Below, piece by piece: positions 7,967 to 16,833 of a stretch of 64,000 nt of DNA. Source of the DNA: Streptomyces sp. Q6 (lineage in GTDB: Bacteria > Actinomycetota > Actinomycetes > Streptomycetales > Streptomycetaceae); contig NZ_CP146022.1 in the NCBI RefSeq assembly GCF_036967205.1, positions 5,766,001 through 5,830,000 on the forward strand. Direction: 5' to 3'. The notes below the pieces were generated by a model, which was not told where the DNA came from, searched no databases, and saw nothing but the letters and a program-made list of their open reading frames with translations. Positions within the stretch are counted from its first letter, which is position 1. Each line of letters begins with the position of its first letter. The position numbers were made by a program, and so were the translations under genes.

Positions 7967-8602
7967 TCAGACGCCGGCCCCCACGGCGACCGGCGCGACC
8001 GGTGCCAGATGGTGCACCCGCGCCGGCGGCAGGTTCCCGAGCACCGTCTCCGAGCGGAACCGGTGCCGGGCGAGCACCCGCCCGATCACCGACTGAAGTT
8101 CGAGGACGCGCAGCCGCGCCCGCCCCGTCGTGAGCGCCCGCCGCAGCGGCGGCATCCCCGCGTACGCGAAGTACGACAGCGTCCCCCCGGGCCGCAGCGC
8201 CCCGACCAGCCGCCCCAGGATGTCCTCCGTCGTCGCGGCGTCGAAGTTGGCGAACGGCAGCCCGCACACCACCGTGTCGTACGACCCCAGTTCGTGGTCC
8301 TGGACCGGACCGGTGAGCACCCGCACCCGCCCGTCCCCGGCGTACGTCTCGGCCAGCAGCGCGGCGAACCGCGGGTTCGCCTCGACGAGATCCAGCGTGT
8401 CGAGCGGCCCGAGCGCCTCCACCACGTACCGGGTCACCGCCCCCGTCCCCGGCCCGACCTCCAGGACCGCCCGTGGCCCGCCGGGGCTCGGGATGACGTA
8501 CCGGGTCAGGGCTCTGGCCAGGCGCGGACTGCTGGGCGCGATGGCCCCGGTGGCCCGGCGGGTGCGGGTGAACTCGCGGAAGAACAGCGTGACTTCGGTC
8601 AT
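7967..8602 (-). CDS. SAM-dependent methyltransferase, phospholipid N-methyltransferase (PmtA)-like
   Basis: A 211-residue class I methyltransferase. Motif I is VLEVGPGTGAVT at about residues 45-56, LVEANPRFA follows as motif II and TVVCGLPFANF as motif IV. The N-terminus (FFREFTRTRRATGAIAPSSPRLARAL) and the GPGTG loop are typical of PmtA-type phosphatidylethanolamine N-methyltransferases, which also resemble rRNA adenine dimethylases. The substrate may be a lipid head group or another amine. It converges on the merR gene with a 16-bp gap and diverges from the DedA-like gene, another membrane-related protein. Confidence 0.75.
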   Translation of the reverse strand: MTEVTLFFREFTRTRRATGAIAPSSPRLARALTRYVIPSPGGPRAVLEVGPGTGAVTRYVVEALGPLDTLDLVEANPRFAALLAETYAGDGRVRVLTGPVQDHELGSYDTVVCGLPFANFDAATTEDILGRLVGALRPGGTLSYFAYAGMPPLRRALTTGRARLRVLELQSVIGRVLARHRFRSETVLGNLPPARVHHLAPVAPVAVGAGV

Positions 8603-8645
8603 GGCCCCACCTGTGTGCGTCGGAAGTGGCAGTGCGAATCACTAG

Positions 8646-8662
8646 CGATAGTGCCACTATCG
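8646..8662. promoter_or_regulatory. Perfect 8-bp inverted repeat, likely operator
   Basis: CGATAGTG-C-CACTATCG lies 44 bp before the methyltransferase start, in the divergent promoter region with the DedA-like gene, and overlaps a second palindrome CTATCGATAG at 8657-8666. The shape is that of a TetR- or GntR-type operator. No such regulator gene is adjacent. Confidence 0.5.
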
Positions 8663-8828
8663 ATAGCGTAGGTTACTGTTGAAGCGCAGAAGGCGCCCGC
8701 CACCCGCCACGGCGACGCTAACTCCACTCCGACCTGCGAACACGACTCACCAACGACCCGCGCGCATGTCTCCAAGGAGGTAGTGCGCGGTCACCGGAAC
8801 GGGCCTCCGAGAGGGGAAAGGAGCGGCC

Positions 8829-9467
8829 ATGGACATCGACATCGCCTCACTCGCGGCATGGCTGGACGTCACGTCCGGCCTGTCGGGATCGCTCTCCGGA
8901 GCGGCCTGCTGGGCCTACGCGATCCTGGCCCTCACCACGCTCCCGCCCCTGCTGCCCAACGCCGTCCTGCTGGTCACCGGCGGCATGCTCGCCGCCCGCG
9001 GCGAGATGTCCCTGATGCTGGTCCTGGCGTCGGTCGCGGGCAGCGCCCTCCTCGGCGACCTGCTCATCCACCGCTTCGGCCGGGCCGCGGGCGGCCGGGT
9101 GCGCGGCGCGGCCCACCGCCGCGGCCGACAGGGCGAGTTGTTCGACTGGGCGTCGCACCGCGTGCACCGCGGCGGCCTCGCCTTCGTCGTCGGCGTCCGC
9201 TTCCTGCCCAGCGGGCGGCTGCTCGCCGGACTCGCCGCGGGCGCCGCCCGCTACCCGGCCCGCAAGTTCGCCCTCGGGGCCGCACTCGCCGAGACGGTGT
9301 GGGCCGGCTACTCCGTCGGCGCGGGCTACTTCGGCGGCGCCGTCAGCGACGATCCGCTCTTCTCGCTCGCGATCGGGGTCGGCCTCTCGGTCCTGATCGG
9401 CGGCGCCGCGACCCTGGCGCAGCGCAGAGCGGTCGCCGCCCCCACCGCTGCACCGAAAGAGACATAG
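8829..9467 (+). CDS. DedA/VTT-family membrane protein
   Basis: A 212-residue protein with a strong GAAAGGAG site before ATG 8829. Hydrophobic segments at about residues 20-60, 60-85, 125-150 and 175-205, and the motif RFLPSGRLLAGLAAGAARYP, match the DedA (SNARE-associated, VTT) family, in which the F/R-x-x-P-x-x-R segment is conserved. DedA proteins affect membrane lipid and proton homeostasis; some act as undecaprenyl-phosphate or phospholipid flippases. It shares its promoter region with a PmtA-like methyltransferase and precedes an MMPL exporter by 105 bp, so a lipid or export role is plausible. Confidence 0.78.
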   Translation: MDIDIASLAAWLDVTSGLSGSLSGAACWAYAILALTTLPPLLPNAVLLVTGGMLAARGEMSLMLVLASVAGSALLGDLLIHRFGRAAGGRVRGAAHRRGRQGELFDWASHRVHRGGLAFVVGVRFLPSGRLLAGLAAGAARYPARKFALGAALAETVWAGYSVGAGYFGGAVSDDPLFSLAIGVGLSVLIGGAATLAQRRAVAAPTAAPKET

Positions 9468-9572
9468 CCGCTTACCCGAAGCGGGAATTCCACGCGCTCC
9501 GCAATTCCGTGAGGCTGATGGGCAGGGTGCCCGGACGCCCTGTCAATTCGCCGAAGAATTCAGGAGAGAGAA

Positions 9573-11780
9573 GTGTTTGCCGCAATCGGAAAATTCACCG
9601 CGCGGCGCCGCAAGTGGGTCGTCGTCGCGGCGGTCGTCTTCACCCTCTTCGCCGGCGTCTGGGGCACCCGGGTCTTCGCCTCCTTCACCGGAGGCGCCGG
9701 CTTCGACGACCCGGCGAGCGAGTCCGTCCAGGCGGACAAGGTGCTCCAGGGCCCGCTCGGCCGCGAGTCCAACGACCTGATCGTGCTCTACGAGGCCAAG
9801 GGCGGCAGCGGCGCCACGTTCGAGGAGTTCGGCCCGGCCGTGCGCGCCGCCCTCGACGGCGTACCGCGCACCGGCATCGAGCGCCTCGACTCGTACTGGC
9901 ACCCCGGCGGCCAGGACAAGGGCGCCTACGTCTCGAAGGACGGCACGCGGACCTACGCCACCGTGCAGTTCACCAGCGACGTGGACCAGGACCAGGTCGA
10001 GGCCCTCGGCAAGATCAAGGAGGACTTCGCGGCCCAGGGCGTCGACGTCCGCTACGGCGGCGTCGCCGCGATGACCGAACAGGTCAACTCGCTGACCGGA
10101 TCGGACATCGCGCGCGCCGAGATGCTCTCCGTGCCGATCCTCCTGATCCTCCTCGTGCTGATCTTCCGCAGCGCGATCGCGGCGCTCCTCCCGCTGGCCG
10201 TCGGCACGTTCGTCGCGCTCGGCTCGTTCGTGGTGCTGCGCGTCCTGACGATGTTCACGGACATCTCCAGCACCGTCATCAACGTCATCACGATCCTCGG
10301 CCTCGGCCTCGCCATCGACTACGCGCTGTTCATGGTGAACCGCTACCGCGAGGAACTGCACGCGGGCGCCGACGTCGACACCGCCGTCGAGCGGGCCACC
10401 GCGACGGCGGGCCGCACGGTCGCCTTCTCCGGCATCGCCGTCGCGATCTCCTTCGCCGGACTGCTCTTCTTCCCCTCCCGCTTCCTGTCCTCCATGGGCT
10501 ACGCGGCCGTGGCGGTGGTCGCCTTCGCGGTGGTCGGCGCGCTCACCCTGCTGCCCGCCCTCCTGCGCTACACCGGGCACGGCATCGACAAGTGGCGCAT
10601 CCCGCTGCCCGGTTCGGGCCGCCGCGCCCGTACCCCGAAGCCGGAGACGCAAGGCCGCTGGTACCGCACCGCGCACGCCGTCATGCGCAAGCCGCTGATC
10701 TCCACGCTCGCGATCGTCGCCGTCCTGGTCGGCCTCGGCGCGCCGCTGCTCGGCGTGAACTGGGCGCGGCCCGGCGAGTGGGTGCTGCCGTCGGACGCCG
10801 ACGCGAAGGTCGTCAGCAAGCAGCTCGCCGCCGACTTCCCCTCGAACCCCGCCCAGATCATGACGTCCGTCGTCCGCTTCGACGGACCCGCCGACACCGC
10901 CCAAGTCACCTCGTACGCAGCTGAGTTGGCGAAGATCGACGGCGTGGCCTCGGCGGCCGTGACGAACACCGCGGGCGACACCGCGCGCGTCACCCTCCAC
11001 TACACGCCCGACCCGATGTCGGACGCCGCGCGCACCCTCGTCGGCGACGTACGGTCGGTGGACCCGCCGGACGGGGCCGAGGCCCTCGTCACCGGCATGC
11101 CCGCCTCCCGCGTCGACATCGTCGACATGATCGGTGAACGGCTCCCGTGGATGGCGCTGTTCGTCGCGGTCGTCTCGTTCCTGGTCCTGTTCCTGGCGTT
11201 CGGCTCGCTGCTGCTGCCGCTCAAGTCCGTGATCCTCAACCTCCTCTCGCTCCTCGCCGCCTTCGGCGCGATCAAGTGGATCTTCCAGGACGGCCATCTC
11301 TCCGGCCTCCTCGGCTTCGACCCGATCGGCGCGGTGGACGTCAACTTCCCGGTCCTCGTCGTCGCGATCGCCTTCGGACTCGCCATGGACTACGAGGTGT
11401 TCCTGCTGTCCCGGGTACGCGAGGAGTACGAGGTCAGCGGCGACGTCGTCGAGTCCGTCGCACTCGGCGTGCAGCGCACCGCGAAGATCATCACGAGTGC
11501 GGCGCTGCTCCTGGTCGTGGTCGTGGGCGGCTTCATGGCGTCCTCGATCCTCTTCATGAAGATGATCGGCGTCGGCCTCGTCATCGCGGTCCTCGTCGAC
11601 GCGACGATCGTGCGCGGCCTCCTCGTCCCGGCCACGATGGCGCTGCTCGGCAAGTGGGCCTGGTGGGCGCCCGCGCCGCTGGCCCGCTGGTGGGAGAAGT
11701 ACGGCCTGCGGGAGGGCTCGGCCACCCCGCCGCCGGCCCCCGCGCCCGCCCCGGCCCAGCACGCCGGGGCCTCCCGGTGA
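9573..11780 (+). CDS. MMPL/RND-family transporter
   Basis: A 735-residue inner-membrane transporter starting at GTG 9573 after GGAGAGA. It has the two-fold RND layout: one N-terminal segment (residues 15-35), a soluble domain to about 180, six segments to about 335, a second segment at about 380, a second soluble loop and six more segments to about 705. GLAIDYALFMVNRYREE and GLAMDYEVFLLSRVREE are the paired proton-relay motifs with Asp in segments 4 and 10. MMPL proteins export lipids or specialised metabolites, here perhaps the polyketide. The C-tail is Pro/Ala-rich. The stop overlaps the next start (GTGA). Confidence 0.9.
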   Translation: MFAAIGKFTARRRKWVVVAAVVFTLFAGVWGTRVFASFTGGAGFDDPASESVQADKVLQGPLGRESNDLIVLYEAKGGSGATFEEFGPAVRAALDGVPRTGIERLDSYWHPGGQDKGAYVSKDGTRTYATVQFTSDVDQDQVEALGKIKEDFAAQGVDVRYGGVAAMTEQVNSLTGSDIARAEMLSVPILLILLVLIFRSAIAALLPLAVGTFVALGSFVVLRVLTMFTDISSTVINVITILGLGLAIDYALFMVNRYREELHAGADVDTAVERATATAGRTVAFSGIAVAISFAGLLFFPSRFLSSMGYAAVAVVAFAVVGALTLLPALLRYTGHGIDKWRIPLPGSGRRARTPKPETQGRWYRTAHAVMRKPLISTLAIVAVLVGLGAPLLGVNWARPGEWVLPSDADAKVVSKQLAADFPSNPAQIMTSVVRFDGPADTAQVTSYAAELAKIDGVASAAVTNTAGDTARVTLHYTPDPMSDAARTLVGDVRSVDPPDGAEALVTGMPASRVDIVDMIGERLPWMALFVAVVSFLVLFLAFGSLLLPLKSVILNLLSLLAAFGAIKWIFQDGHLSGLLGFDPIGAVDVNFPVLVVAIAFGLAMDYEVFLLSRVREEYEVSGDVVESVALGVQRTAKIITSAALLLVVVVGGFMASSILFMKMIGVGLVIAVLVDATIVRGLLVPATMALLGKWAWWAPAPLARWWEKYGLREGSATPPPAPAPAPAQHAGASR

Positions 11781-12664
11781 CCACCACCCCCAGGACCGCA
11801 CCGCGCCCCGAGCCCGTCCAACCCCCGTCGGCGGCACCTCGGGGCGCGGTGCCCTCTCTTCTCCCGACGAGCCGGACCGGCACGGGGAGAGCGACCGGCA
11901 CGAGGGGCACGATCGGCGCCCGGAGTCCGGCCTCGCCGGCACGGCCCCGGTGCTCGCCGCGGGCGTCACCGCCGTCCTCGCCGCCGTCTTCGGCGTCGGG
12001 GGCGGCGGGGCGGCGCCGCTCGGCTCGGGACTGCCCGGCTTCCCGCTGGCCTGGGGCGTGACGGCGGGCCCGCCACTGCTCCTCGTCGCGCTCGCCGGGG
12101 TGTACGTCGCCTGGACGGGCACCCCTCCTTCGCCCGGACCTGGGCGCACACCGCCGCGGGGCTCGCCGCGGCGACCGGACTCCTCGCGCTGCTCCGGGCG
12201 CCGTACGGCGCGGACGGCGTCTGGGCGGCGCTCGCCGAGGCGTCGCACGCGGGCCTGTTCGGCGTCCTGGCGGGCTGGCTCCCGGCGCTCGCCGTGTTCG
12301 CGGTGCGCCGGCGGCGCACCGGGACCCGTACGGGACTGGGCCCCTACGTCTGGCTGACGGCGCTCCTCGCCGTGGCCCCCTGGTGTGGTGCGCCGGGTCC
12401 GCCGCCTGGACCGGTGACTCGGTCCCGGCCGTCTGTACGGCGGCCCAGTGCGTCTCCGCCCGCGCGGGCGCCCTGTTCACCGGCGAACTCGCCCTCCGCC
12501 TCGCGCTCCCCGCGTGGGCGGCGTCGGTGGCGGCCCTGGCGGCCGCCCGCCGGGCCACCCGCGTCCGCGCGCTGCGCACCCCGTGGCAGATCCTCATCGG
12601 CGCGGGGGCGGCGGGCCTGGCGGTGCTGTGCGCCCCGGGCCTGATCCTGGGCGCGACGGTGTAG
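11777..12664 (+). pseudogene. Multi-pass membrane protein gene with three apparent one-base frameshifts
   Basis: GTG 11777 overlaps the MMPL stop (GTGA). The start reads VTTTPRTAPRPEP; membrane-like sequence then appears in successive frames: PVLAAGVTAVLAAVFG, HPSFARTWAHTAAG and WCAGSAAWTGD to the stop at 12664. One extra base in each of the runs at 11841-11844 (G4), 12117-12119 (G3) and 12376-12380 (C5) restores one frame of about 296 residues with six or seven membrane segments. I do not recognise the family. Coupling to the MMPL gene suggests an accessory to that transporter. It is either decayed or wrongly sequenced. Confidence 0.6.
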
Positions 12665-12819
12665 ACGCGAACAACTCGGCTGCGGGCCCGGCGGGACCGG
12701 ACCGAACAGCGGCTCCGCCGCGGGACGCGACCAGCCCCGCCCTCCACCCTCACCCCACCGCCCCCGGCAACGAACCACCGAACCCACGGCGCGAAGCCAC
12801 GCCCTCCCGGGAGCCCCCG

Positions 12820-14001
12820 ATGAACCCCACCCGCCGCAACCTCCTCACCCTCGCCGCCGCGGCCACCGCCTCCGCCGCCGGCTGGACGGCGACCCGCACC
12901 CTGACCGCCGGGCCACCGCGCCCCGCGGCCCGGCTCGCCTACCTCGGCGGCTTCACGAAGGGCGAGTACGGCCTCCCCGGCCTGCCGGGCATCGGCATCG
13001 CCCGCGTCGACACCACCGGCGCACTGCGCCTCGCCCGCTGGCAACGCGGCATCGAGAACCCCTCGTACCTGACCCTCTCCCCGGACCGTGACCGCCTCTA
13101 CGCCGTCAGCCAGCGCCCCGGCGGTGCCACCGGCGCGCTGCACGCCTACCGCGTCGACGGCGAGCACCTGCGCCCGCTGGGCACCCCGCGCTCCAGCCAC
13201 GGCGCGGCCCCCGTCCACCTCGCCGTCGCGCCCGACGGCCGGTTCCTGCTGAGCGTGAACTACGACTCCGGGCACCTGGCCGTCCTGCCGATCGCCCCCG
13301 ACGGCTCCCTCGGCGAGGCCGTCCAGGTCCTGCGGCACCACGGCCGCGGACCGCACCCCGAGGAACAGCGCGGCCCGCACCCGCACATGGTCGCCTTCGA
13401 CCCGGCGGGCCGCCGCGTCCTCGTCCCCGACAAGGGCACCGACCGTATCCACGTCTACGACTTCGACGCCCGCACCGGCCGCCTCACCGAGGCCTTCCGC
13501 GCCGCCCCGCCGCCGGGCACGGGGCCCCGCCACCTCGTCTTCCACCCCGGTGGCCGGCTCGCCTACGTCACCAACGAGCTCGGCCACACCGTCACCACGT
13601 GGACGTACGACCAGGACACCGGCCGGCTCGCCGCGGTCGCGCACGCCTCCGTCGCCCCGGCGGGGCTCGACCCGCGCAACGCGCCGTCCGCCGTGCACCT
13701 CACCCGCGACGGCGCGTTCCTGGTGACCGCGGACCGGGGTCTGGACACGGTCGAGTCGTTCCGCACCGCCGACCGGGGACGCAGGCTGCACCTCGTCCAG
13801 TCGCAGCCGGTCACCGCGAAGGCCCCGGGCACCCGCTGGCCCCGCGACGTGGCCCTCGACGCCTCCGACCGCTACGTCTACACCGCCAACCAGGCCGGCC
13901 AGTCTGTGAGTTCCTTCCGCCTCGACCCGGCCACGGGCCGCCTGGCCCCGGCCGCCGCGCCCTTCCCGGTGCCCAGCCCCAGCTGCGTCCTGCTGCGCTA
14001 G
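12820..14001 (+). CDS. Tat-exported lactonase-fold (6-phosphogluconolactonase-like beta-propeller) protein
   Basis: A 393-residue protein with a twin-arginine signal at the N-terminus (TRRNLLTLAAAAT) and then a seven-bladed propeller of the PF10282 type, with blade repeats such as NPSYLTLSPDRDRLYAV, PVHLAVAPDGRFLLSV, GPRHLVFHPGGRLAYV and WPRDVALDASDRYVYT. Family members include Pgl and muconate lactonizing enzymes, but many secreted actinobacterial versions have unknown substrates. A lactone hydrolase next to an AfsA-type gene is suggestive of turnover of a butyrolactone-like product, but no residue proves it. It converges on the PPTase gene across two hairpins. Confidence 0.82.
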   Translation: MNPTRRNLLTLAAAATASAAGWTATRTLTAGPPRPAARLAYLGGFTKGEYGLPGLPGIGIARVDTTGALRLARWQRGIENPSYLTLSPDRDRLYAVSQRPGGATGALHAYRVDGEHLRPLGTPRSSHGAAPVHLAVAPDGRFLLSVNYDSGHLAVLPIAPDGSLGEAVQVLRHHGRGPHPEEQRGPHPHMVAFDPAGRRVLVPDKGTDRIHVYDFDARTGRLTEAFRAAPPPGTGPRHLVFHPGGRLAYVTNELGHTVTTWTYDQDTGRLAAVAHASVAPAGLDPRNAPSAVHLTRDGAFLVTADRGLDTVESFRTADRGRRLHLVQSQPVTAKAPGTRWPRDVALDASDRYVYTANQAGQSVSSFRLDPATGRLAPAAAPFPVPSPSCVLLR

Positions 14002-14074
14002 GGCCTGTCTCCCGGATCCCTCCTGCCCCGCGACGCCTGGCACGCGGGGCAGGAGGGATCCGGGAGACAGGCCC
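14001..14074. repeat. Perfect 32-bp inverted repeat with a 10-nt loop
   Basis: Arms at 14001-14032 and 14043-14074 are exact reverse complements, starting GGGCCTGTCTCCCGGATC; the first base is the last base of the lactonase stop codon. The stem is far longer than a terminator needs, so it may be a miniature inverted-repeat element or REP unit inserted at the convergent gene boundary that now also serves as terminator. Confidence 0.8.
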
Positions 14075-14100
14075 TGGGCCCGCCCGCACCCGGCACACGT

Positions 14101-14142
14101 ACAAGGGGGCGGCCTCCCCGCTCCGGGAAGCCGCCCCCTTGT
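14101..14142. terminator. Bidirectional hairpin terminator
   Basis: Arms ACAAGGGGGCGGCCTCCC and GGGAAGCCGCCCCCTTGT pair with one G-T type mismatch around a short loop and are followed by TTCTTGT. It lies between the convergent lactonase and PPTase genes. Confidence 0.75.
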
Positions 14143-14159
14143 TCTTGTCACCCCCGTCC

Positions 14160-14879
14160 TCAGGGGCGCCACTCCCGTACGCCGACCCGAGCGCCCGCGA
14201 CGCCCGCCGCCACCGACGCCGCGTACCCCTGCGGCGACCGCACGCTGCGTACGTACCACTCGTGTCCGGAGCCCGGCACGCGTGCCGCGCGCCACCCGCC
14301 GAAGACCTGGCCCGTATAGCGCGGCGGGGTCCGGCTCAGGCCCGTGCCCGCCGCTTTCACCAGCGCCTCGGCCCGCGTCCACTGCTCGAAGCCGTGCGTC
14401 GTGCGGCCGCCCTCGACGCACGGGATGCGGCTCCAGTCCATCTCGGGGCGTACCCGCTCCACGTCGACACCGACCGGCACGTCCGCCGTGTCCGAGAGCG
14501 CGATCAGCGCGTACGCCGCCGAGTGCGACAGGCTCGCCGAGAGCGTGGCGCCACCCGGCAGGTACGGCACCGGCTTGCCGTGCCCCTCCTCCCCGCAGCG
14601 CGCGCAGTACCGGCGGAACGCCACCTCGGCGGGCGCGGCACCGAGCGCCGCGCCGAGCAGCAGCCGGAAGACGTGGTGCACCGCGAGGTAGCGCATCCGG
14701 TCGCCGGTCCTGCGCAGCCGCGCGAACCGCTCCCGCTCCGTCGCGTCCAGGACCGCGTACGCCTCGTCGAAGTCGGCCGCGGCGGACGCGGCGGCGATCG
14801 GGACGGTCCAGACGGTGATGCCGACAGGTCCCGGCGCGGCACCGGGGTCCCGGACGGCGGTGTCAGCCGTGGTGGTCAT
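14160..14879 (-). CDS. Sfp-type 4'-phosphopantetheinyl transferase
   Basis: A 239-residue PPTase that transfers phosphopantetheine from CoA to carrier-protein serines. The Mg-binding motif GVDVE is at residues 137-141 and the second motif WTRAEALVKA at 167-176, where Glu171 stands in the usual W-x-x-x-E-A-x-x-K. A CxxC pair (Cys92, Cys95) with HGKP precedes them, common in Streptomyces Sfp types. The start ATG overlaps the SARP stop (ATGA), so it is made from the activator transcript. It should activate the ACP of the polyketide cluster. Confidence 0.9.
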   Translation of the reverse strand: MTTTADTAVRDPGAAPGPVGITVWTVPIAAASAAADFDEAYAVLDATERERFARLRRTGDRMRYLAVHHVFRLLLGAALGAAPAEVAFRRYCARCGEEGHGKPVPYLPGGATLSASLSHSAAYALIALSDTADVPVGVDVERVRPEMDWSRIPCVEGGRTTHGFEQWTRAEALVKAAGTGLSRTPPRYTGQVFGGWRAARVPGSGHEWYVRSVRSPQGYAASVAAGVAGARVGVREWRP

Positions 14880-15718
14880 GCCGCGGACCCGCCCGCCAGG
14901 ATGTCGTGCTGCAACCGCCGCAGGTCGGCGGAGGGCTCGAGCCCCAACTCCTCGGCGAGCACGGCCCGTACGTCGTGGAAGGCGCGCAGCGCGTCGCCGC
15001 GCCGGCCGCACCGGTGCAGGGCGTCGATGAGGCGCGCGTGCAGCCACTCGTTCAGCGGGTCGACGGCGATCAGATGGCGCAGCTCGGGCACCAGCTCGCG
15101 GTGCAGGCCGAGGCCCATCGCCGCCTCGATGCGCAACTCCTGCGCCCGCACCCGCAGTTCGTCGATCCGGGCGGCGTGCCCGGCGAGCACCCGGCCCTGC
15201 GCCACATCGGCGAGGGCGCGCCCGCGCCACAGGCCGAGCGCCGCGTCGAACCGTTCGAGGGCCCGCTCGCGGCGACCGGCGCGCAGCTCCGCGCTGCCCT
15301 GCCCGTGCAGGCGCGTGAAGCTCTCCAGATCGAGCATGCCCGGCGCGGTGCGCAGCGAGTAGCCGGTGGCCTCCGTGGTGATAACGCCCCGCGCGATCCC
15401 GGGGCCGAGCGCCCGCTCCAGTTCCTGGCGCAGGTGGTAGATGTGCGTGCGCACGGTGCTCACCGCGGTGGGCGGCGGAGCGTCGTCCCACAGCTCGTCG
15501 ACGAGCGTGTCCACGTCGACGATGTCGTGCGCCCGCACGGCGAGCAGCGCGAGCAGCTTGCCGACCTTGGGGCCGCGCGGCCGGTGGGTGAGGCCGCCGG
15601 TGCCGACCGCCTCCAGCGGGCCGAGGATCCGCAGCCCGAGGGTGGGGCCCTGTGCGGTCGCCGGGGCCGGGCGCGGGGTGATGTCGGGTATTCGGAAGCC
15701 TGTCTGGGTGAAGTGCAT
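14876..15718 (-). CDS. SARP-family pathway activator
   Basis: A 280-residue Streptomyces antibiotic regulatory protein. The OmpR-like winged-helix DNA-binding domain covers about residues 28-115 (LRILGPLEAV through HLRQELERALG), and the all-helical BTAD domain covers about 120-265 (MLDLESFTRLHGQGSAEL, NEWLHARLIDALHRCGRRGDAL). That is the DnrI/ActII-ORF4 layout without NTPase domains. ATG 15718 fits the family start. SARPs bind heptameric direct repeats near promoters of their cluster. I see no TTA codon, so direct bldA control of this gene is not indicated. It is cotranscribed with the PPTase. Confidence 0.92.
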   Translation of the reverse strand: MHFTQTGFRIPDITPRPAPATAQGPTLGLRILGPLEAVGTGGLTHRPRGPKVGKLLALLAVRAHDIVDVDTLVDELWDDAPPPTAVSTVRTHIYHLRQELERALGPGIARGVITTEATGYSLRTAPGMLDLESFTRLHGQGSAELRAGRRERALERFDAALGLWRGRALADVAQGRVLAGHAARIDELRVRAQELRIEAAMGLGLHRELVPELRHLIAVDPLNEWLHARLIDALHRCGRRGDALRAFHDVRAVLAEELGLEPSADLRRLQHDILAGGSAA

Positions 15719-15816
15719 GTGGGGGTCCCCCGTGGTAGCTCTGGTGTGGTTCCGGTCCGGCTCCGGACATCGCATCCGCGTCGGCCGCCGGGCGAGCGGT
15801 GGCCGGTGATGACCCG

Positions 15817-16734
15817 TCAGGAGAGCGGCTGGGCGAACGTGATGAGGTGCGCCGTGTACTGCGTGACCATGAAGACCCGGTACGGCACCCGGCGCCGGGC
15901 GCGGGACGCGTCGGGCCCGGCGGTCAGCGCCGCCACGGACAGCACGAGCGCGCCGCACAGCACCGTCGCCGCGGGCCCGGCCAGACCGGGCGCGGACAGC
16001 AGCACCGCGGCGACGGCGAGCAGGACGCCGATGGCCAGCGAGCTGAAGGTCACCAGGAGCGCGGTGCGCCGGCCGCCCCATTGCAGCGTCCAGTTGCGGC
16101 GCCCGTGCCGCGCGTCGCCCTCGGTGTCGGAGAAGTCCTTGGCGACCGCGCCGACCAGCCCCATCCACAGGGTCAGGGCGAGCGCGAAGACGACCAGTTC
16201 GGGCGTGAGGCGGCCGGTGCCGTCGACGGCCCCCGCGAGATAGGTGAGCACCCCGCTGCCGAGGACGGCGACCATGGTGCCGGGCGTCGTCCGCTTCAGC
16301 GCGAACGCGGGCGCGGAGTACGCGTATCCGAGGGCCAGCATGCACAGGGTCAGCAGGCACATCAGCGGGCCGAGCAGGGCCGCGCCGGTCAGCGCGAGCG
16401 CCACGAGCAGCAGACAGACGCGGCGCGCGGTCGGCACGGGAAGCGCGCCGCGGGCGATCGGCCGGGCCGAGCCGTTGACCCGGTCCTCCCCGATGTCGCT
16501 GACGCCGTTGTAGAGATAGGTGAAGGCGACGCAGCACAGCCAGACGGCCGCGCCGGGTACGAGCGCCGCCGCGGCCACGCTGAATCGGAGCAGAAAGATG
16601 AGCTGGACCGCGTAGCGGGATTCCTGGGCACAGAGGAGAAGAATTCGGAACGGTCCATTCCGAAAAGGTGGTTCGGGCCTTTCCGGGGAGGTGTCGGTGA
16701 GTACGTCGGTTCTTGTCGGTGTCGCTATGGACAT
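15817..16734 (-). CDS. UbiA-family prenyltransferase
   Basis: A 305-residue integral membrane protein with eight or nine hydrophobic segments. The first Asp-rich motif is NGVSDIGED (Asn76, Asp80, Asp84) and the second is KDFSDTEGD in the loop around residue 180; together they bind Mg-diphosphate of a polyprenyl donor. ATG 16734 was chosen over an upstream start at 16794 because the family begins near there. The aromatic or lipid acceptor is unknown. It lies upstream of the SARP gene on the same strand and downstream of the two-component genes, so a meroterpenoid step in this cluster is possible. Confidence 0.85.
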   Translation of the reverse strand: MSIATPTRTDVLTDTSPERPEPPFRNGPFRILLLCAQESRYAVQLIFLLRFSVAAAALVPGAAVWLCCVAFTYLYNGVSDIGEDRVNGSARPIARGALPVPTARRVCLLLVALALTGAALLGPLMCLLTLCMLALGYAYSAPAFALKRTTPGTMVAVLGSGVLTYLAGAVDGTGRLTPELVVFALALTLWMGLVGAVAKDFSDTEGDARHGRRNWTLQWGGRRTALLVTFSSLAIGVLLAVAAVLLSAPGLAGPAATVLCGALVLSVAALTAGPDASRARRRVPYRVFMVTQYTAHLITFAQPLS

Positions 16735-16833
16735 ACCGGTGAATCTAATCCGGATGGCGCCCGGATAAAACGCTCTCCATGGCGCAGGGTGCATGCTCCC
16801 TTAGGTGTATGCGGGGAGCGGGTGTCCCACCCT

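Noticed and set aside
9543-14421. Two very long antisense frames (901 and 946 codons) under the MMPL and lactonase genes
   Set aside because: Arg/Gly/Ala/Glu-rich shadows of forward genes; the sense frames have clear domains.
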